NCBI GenBank assembly: GCA_027422505.1
Contig: JAPQWV010000002.1
Coordinates: forward strand, 26,142,501-26,206,500
Direction of reading: 5' to 3'
DNA length: 64,000 bases
Source of the DNA: Craterostigma plantagineum
Taxonomy: Eukaryota > Streptophyta > Magnoliopsida > Lamiales > Linderniaceae
The notes beneath the pieces were generated by a model. That model was not told the origin of the DNA, did no database searches, and worked only from the letters and a program-made list of their open reading frames with translations. This document shows, one piece after another, positions 60,214-64,000 of this stretch. Made by a program: the position numbers and the translations under genes. The first letter of the stretch is position 1. Each line of letters starts with the position of its first letter.

Positions 60214-60550
60214 TGTTGGTCCGAGATTTCACCAACAATACGACTTTTGGACGGATTAAACACGCCTAATGATCTAGATTTTTGGGTTAGGGCGTGGGGC
60301 TTGGTGGAAGAAAAAGAGGCTCTCTTGATTCTAAAATGTTTCTTTGATTTTCACACACAAGCACACCTAACTATGTGTTAGGGTTTTCCTATTTATACCA
60401 CAAGTTGGTATATAATAGGTGGGCTTCTTGTGAAGGCCCATTACATGAATAACTAAGAACTAACCCAACTAAGAGCTAGCCCAAAGTTTAATAAAGCTAA
60501 CCAACAAAGATAATATAATGAAATTGAACACTACAAAATATTTCCTAACA
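60214..60550 (-). mobile_element. 5' LTR of the LARD-like element
   Basis: 337 bp, starting TGTTAGGAAATATTTTGTAG on the minus strand and ending GGACCAACA. The TATA-type block is ACTTGTGGTATAAATAGG. Confidence 0.94.
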
Positions 60551-62183
60551 CCAGCTTAGGCAATACAGCCCTTAGCCTTGCACATAATAGTTTCGAAATA
60601 CACTTGTAGACCGAGTTACAGCAGGAAATAGGCCGGTAGTCCTTCCCCGATGTGCATAGGCTGCTTTTAGGTATCAAAGTGATGGTTGTTTTATTCAAAG
60701 TGTTGAGCAAACTCCCCTCCCTGAAGAACTCCTGCACAACACCAATAACATCATCACCAACTATGTTCCAAGCAGCCTTAAAGAACCCACTGTTATACCC
60801 ATCGGGTCCGGGGCTCTTCTCACTATGTATAGAGAACATAGCTTGTTTAATATCATCCTTTGAAAAGGGAGCAATGAGATCCAGCTGGTCCTTGACAGAC
60901 AAAGTCCTCCCCTGACCAACAACAAGATCCTCCACACAGCCCTTCATAGGCTGAGATACTCCCAAAATGGAAGTGAAGTACTCAACAAAGTAGCCCGCAA
61001 TAGATGCTTGCTCAGTCAACATACTCCCATCAGCATTCACAATAGATGTAATCCTGTTAGCATAGGTCCTCTTCCTTAAGATAGCATGGAAGTATTTTGA
61101 GTTTTTATCACCCTCCTTTATCCAATTCGCCTTAGCTTTTTGGGATAAGAATTTATCACAAGCCTTGCTGAGGAAGTTAAACTTCTCCACTGTAGCTCTT
61201 TCCTCCTCCATAATTATGGTATTCAGGGGATCATTGTTGAGTGCAACTTGAGCTTCCTCCACAGCCTGCCGAGCTTCATCAGTTCTCCTAACAATTTGAG
61301 CAAATTGCAGCTTATTGAGCCTTCTTAAAGGTCCCCTTAAGGAGTTCAATTGTGCCACCAGATGCCTTCCACTACTACCCCTTCCATCACCTTTCCTCCA
61401 GTGAAGCTTAACAGTGGACATAAACTCTGGAGAGTCAGTCCACATATTAAAGAACTTAAATGCACTCCTCCTTGGCGGCATTCCCTTATCACATTGAAGC
61501 AGCAAAGGGGAGTGGTCAGACACCCCTTCATTCAAACAATTCACCTCACTATCTAAGAAAACTTGCATCCAAGCATCATTTCCAAAAGCCCAATCCAGTT
61601 TACAGTAGATTCTAGCCCCATCATCCTGTTTATTGGACCAAGTGAAGTGATTCCCTTTCCTCCTAAGCTCCTCAAGCCTACAATCACCCAGACACGACGC
61701 AAAAGCTTCATAGTCACTTGATTGGACAGGATTGCCCCCCAACTTATCCCTAGAAGACAATGTATTATTAAAATCGCCCCAGACAAGCCAAGGCTCTCGG
61801 CCAGGTTGGATTGTCCTAAGATCCTTCCACAAATTGTCCCTCAGCTGCCCGTTATTATGACCATAGACTACAGTCATGAAGAAAGTTGCTCCACTCTTCT
61901 CCACTTGGGTATGGATCAGCTGGTCAGTCTGGTGAATGACCCTCACATGCCAAGCCCTGGTCCACAGTAATAGTATTCTCCCATTCCTATGATTGGTGAG
62001 ATTATGAGCATAACTCCAATCCTTAAAACATCGGTCCATAACCAAACTCATATTATTTCCTTTTATTTTTGTTTCCACCAGGCACACAAGGCTAGCACAA
62101 AGCTTCCCACACCTTATCCTAACCTCGGCCTGTTTATTAGGGGTATTCATACCCCTCACATTCCACATTAAAAGATTATCCAT
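60551..62183 (-). pseudogene. LINE ORF2, N-terminal part: AP endonuclease and start of RT
   Basis: The ATG at 62183 opens MDNLLMWNVRGMN. Endonuclease motifs follow: CLVETKI, WLVWGDFNNTL and SDHSPLLLQCD. After a linker come WIKEGDKNSKYFHAILRKR and the RT start, SEKSPGPDGYNSGFFKAAWN and LIPKSSLCTSGKDYRPISCC. The frame runs into the LTR element at 60550. The start codon overlaps the ORF1 stop (ATGGATAA), an overlap that suggests coupled translation. Confidence 0.93.
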
Positions 62184-63326
62184 GGGGAGGGATTATCCTC
62201 CTTTTTGTGGATTTATTCTCATGACCTATATTCTGGGAAGAATCCCTGCTGGTAGTAGCTTGACTCTCAGTGACAAGAGAATCCATCTGCGTAACTATCA
62301 GATCATCCTTCTCCCCCTTCTTTTCCACTGTTTTCAGTTGTGACTTCTTTTTTCCCTGGGTGATCCACCCTTCACTTTCCCCAAAGTTCCCACTATCCCC
62401 CGATAGTACAACAGGTGGGACCTCAGTCGGGACAGGATCATCAGCCTGCTCCTTATTGGGAATCGGATCATCACTAGTCTTCTTATTGGGGACATTCTCA
62501 ACAGCAGCTTTAGAAGCCTCCTCCCTCTTCTGGTCCTTTCGACACACTTCTGCACCATGCCCAAATTTCCCACAGAATGTGCATTTAACCGGTTTCCATT
62601 CATAATAAACCTCTTGCTCCACCAATTGGCCAAGCTCATTTAGGAAAGTAACCTTATCCTTTAACTCTGTCTTCAATTCAATCTCAACTAGGACCCTAGC
62701 ATATTGGACACGATCCCTCTTCATAGTTACCTCATCGGCCATAAAAGGTTTCCCCACTAGGCTAGCAATTTTGCTTAGGCCACGAGCACCCCAATACTTC
62801 AATTCCAGATGTGGAAACTGCACCCAGATAGGCACCCTATCCACCTCACCCTTCTTGAACTGGGTGTTCGTCGTCCAAGGAGCAAGAATCATCGGTTTCT
62901 TATCAAAATGGATCATCTCAGACTGGAGCACCAAATCCCGGGTATCCTCCGATTCAAATTTAGCCAAAAATAGCCCCGCTCGCACTTGGAGGACCTTCTG
63001 CAATCCATACTTCTTCCAAACTCGGCTAAGGAATCCATTCATCACCGCATACGGAGGGTTGGACCCCAGTACGTAGCAGATAATAGCCGTATTCCAGTAT
63101 TTCACCTCGTCTGATATGTCATCCTGATCGATGCGCCCCACATCCAGACCACCTTCCTTCTCAGGAGCAATGAATTCAAGTTTGGTACCCGCATTTCTCA
63201 GTTTTGATATGTCAAAGTTTGCCCAAGCCGAGTTATTCCCCGCATTATTTGATTCAGTTTGTTTAATACTCGATTGCCATGGTATAACAGGTATTCTAGC
63301 GTCCTTCGATTCAGTAGTTTTATTCT
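62176..63326 (-). pseudogene. LINE ORF1 (DUF4283 / zinc-knuckle protein), start lost by inversion
   Basis: Nucleic-acid-binding ORF1 protein. The frame contains the DUF4283-type domain (VWKKYGLQKVLQVRAGLFLA, WVQFPHLELKYWG), a CCHC knuckle (CTFCGKFGHGAEVC) and a Lys/Asp-rich tail ending RRIIPPHG. It is open upstream to a TAG near 63327 but has no ATG there. The natural start is found inverted at 63434 on the plus strand, so the protein lost its N-terminus when the element inserted. Confidence 0.88.
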
Positions 63327-63339
63327 AGCCACTTCATAA

Positions 63340-63557
63340 CGTGATTAAAAAGTATTACCACCAGGTGCGATTTCACATAGTCTTACTGTTCCATTGATTT
63401 CCGGCTCTTTCCTCCCGGCGGCGACGTCGTGCTATGGCGAAGAGGAAGAAGGCGGGAGCTAAGGGAGGATCCTCCCCCACTGTGGTGGTGGTTTCTCCTG
63501 CTGGGGAGGTGAAAGACCCAAATCAGACTGCGGCGCATATCGAGAATCATGCATCCA
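63340..63557 (+). mobile_element. Inverted 5' end of the LINE with the ORF1 start
   Basis: On the plus strand, ATG at 63434 opens MAKRKKAGAKGGSSPTVVVV and continues to about HIENHA before the target duplication at 63558. This basic start followed by a Pro/Val stretch suits a plant LINE ORF1 N-terminus, and it is opposite in strand to the rest of the LINE. Confidence 0.78.
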
Positions 63558-63719
63558 AAACATATTTGACTTCATTTACCGTCAATAAATTTTAAATTTG
63601 TTGAATATAAAGTGTCTCTTTTAATTAATAAAATATTAATTTATTGATATATTAATATCGCTCTAAATTAATAAAATTCCATGGTCCCAATGTTATTAAT
63701 TTATAGAGGTTTTACTGTA

Positions 63720-64000
63720 ATTGGTATAAATTCGAGGTGCCCATGAGAAATTGAGGTCTATTTTACCTTATTGAGTCAATAACGAACAGATTTACGCAGT
63801 TTTCATTTGTTTTCAGTGTCGTTTGTGATTTTCGTTCTTTTTCTCCCGATCCATTGGTTTATACAGACTGTGTTATTAACAATATATGAATCGTTATTTC
63901 TAATGTAGGGTGTGATATTTTTGTGTGAAGATTTGTTATTTACTAGAAGATGCGTCATACGTTGCTAAGTGATAAAAAAATAAGTTCAGCTCCGGCAGTC
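63720..64000 (+). repeat. 311-bp tandem repeat, copy 3 (runs off the window)
   Basis: ATTGGTATAAATTCGAGGTGCCCATGAGAAA and what follows matches copies 1 and 2 at 51903-52520. It diverges after about 63880, where the TTATT-rich part is rearranged. Confidence 0.85.

Larger units (their letters stand above)
54886..60550 (-). mobile_element. Young LTR retrotransposon without pol (LARD-like, copia-derived)
   Basis: 5665 bp with 337-bp LTRs that read identical (54886-55222 and 60214-60550), the 5-bp duplication CCAGC (54881-54885 and 60551-60555), primer-binding site TGGTATCAGAGC (60211-60200) and polypurine tract AAGGGGGAGAT (55233-55223). The only gene-like frame is a coiled-coil gag-derived segment at 57478-58703. 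RT, RNase H and integrase are absent, so it must be mobilised in trans. Identical LTRs mean a very recent insertion. Confidence 0.94.
53048..63557 (-). mobile_element. L1-type LINE, nearly full length, with inverted 5' end
   Basis: A T run (53045-53056) on the plus strand is the poly(A) tail, and AAACATATTT occurs at 53038-53047 and 63558-63567 (10-bp target duplication). The body holds ORF1 and ORF2 on the minus strand. The last 220 bp, at the 5' end, are in the opposite orientation. ORF2 is split by the LTR element at 54886-60550. Without that insertion the LINE is about 4.8 kb. Confidence 0.87.
52523..63717. mobile_element. pogo/Emigrant-like DNA element, itself interrupted
   Basis: Perfect terminal inverted repeats of 24 bp begin CAGTAAAACCTCTATAAA at both ends. 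They are flanked by TA (52521-52522 and 63718-63719), the target duplication of Tc1/mariner-pogo elements. The ends match what I recall of plant Emigrant/Lemi1 MITEs. Own sequence is about 665 bp (52523-53037 and 63568-63717) with no transposase, so it is non-autonomous. The LINE at 53048-63557 sits inside. Confidence 0.82.

Noticed and set aside
60069..60263. Short minus-strand frame with the same MFNPSKS start
   Set aside because: It is the same LTR sequence in the second LTR, running into the leader; no gene.
1..64000. CRISPR array, bacterial operons or plasmid features
   Set aside because: Repeats are microsatellites, minisatellites and transposons; genes have spliceosomal introns, so the DNA is eukaryotic.

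Overview
The window is nuclear DNA of a flowering plant, most probably a eudicot. The signs are an AT-rich background with TAA, AG and GT microsatellites, plant-specific families (plant mobile domain, G-type lectin receptor kinase), Athila-, Tekay- and Cassandra-type LTR elements, and intron-split genes. It looks like a repeat-rich intergenic or pericentromeric block. Only two multi-exon genes read through without a break. One is a plant mobile domain (PMD/MAIN-like) gene at 1864-4037 (minus, 5 exons, 630 codons). The other is a G-type lectin S-receptor-like kinase at 42911-45876 (plus, 6 exons, 842 residues). All other coding sequence belongs to transposable elements or is a gene fragment.

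Layout. 1-4037: a MULE transposase (plus) converges on the PMD gene (minus) across a TAA microsatellite, a two-gene layout like that of MuDR. 4150-5235: a very GC-rich minisatellite and a foldback repeat. 5590-11200: remains of Ty1/copia (plus) and Ty3/gypsy (minus) elements, with a displaced LTR plus primer-binding site. 11455-18300: a candidate MITE, a DEAH-helicase gene fragment that kept its introns, a decayed BED/hAT transposase, and a deleted gypsy element. 18305-24400: Tekay-like gypsy pol, then one 2.17-kb LTR, then a primer-binding site and gag; a solo Cassandra LTR carrying a 5S-like domain sits inside pol. 24524-29303: an LTR scrap, a Ulp1-like protease pseudogene and a second MULE transposase (Kaonashi/CUMULE-like). 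29304-40257: an 11-kb Athila-like retrotransposon. 40430-42322: a GGTATAAT motif array and a candidate MITE. 42911-45876: the receptor kinase, with a W-box cluster upstream. 46580-51720: SINEs, a foldback element, tandem repeats and a truncated LINE.

51903-64000 is a clean nest. A 311-bp tandem repeat is split at a TA by a pogo/Emigrant-like element (52523-63717). That element is split by an L1-type LINE with an inverted 5' end (53048-63557). The LINE ORF2 is split by a young LTR retrotransposon without pol (54886-60550; 337-bp LTRs that read identical, 5-bp duplication CCAGC). This innermost element carries the most unusual structure in the window: four tandem hairpins at 57223-57458 whose stems differ in sequence but stay complementary, plus a long TTTCGCA motif array in its leader.

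All coordinates and alignments were read by eye. Family names rest on recognised motifs, not on database searches.
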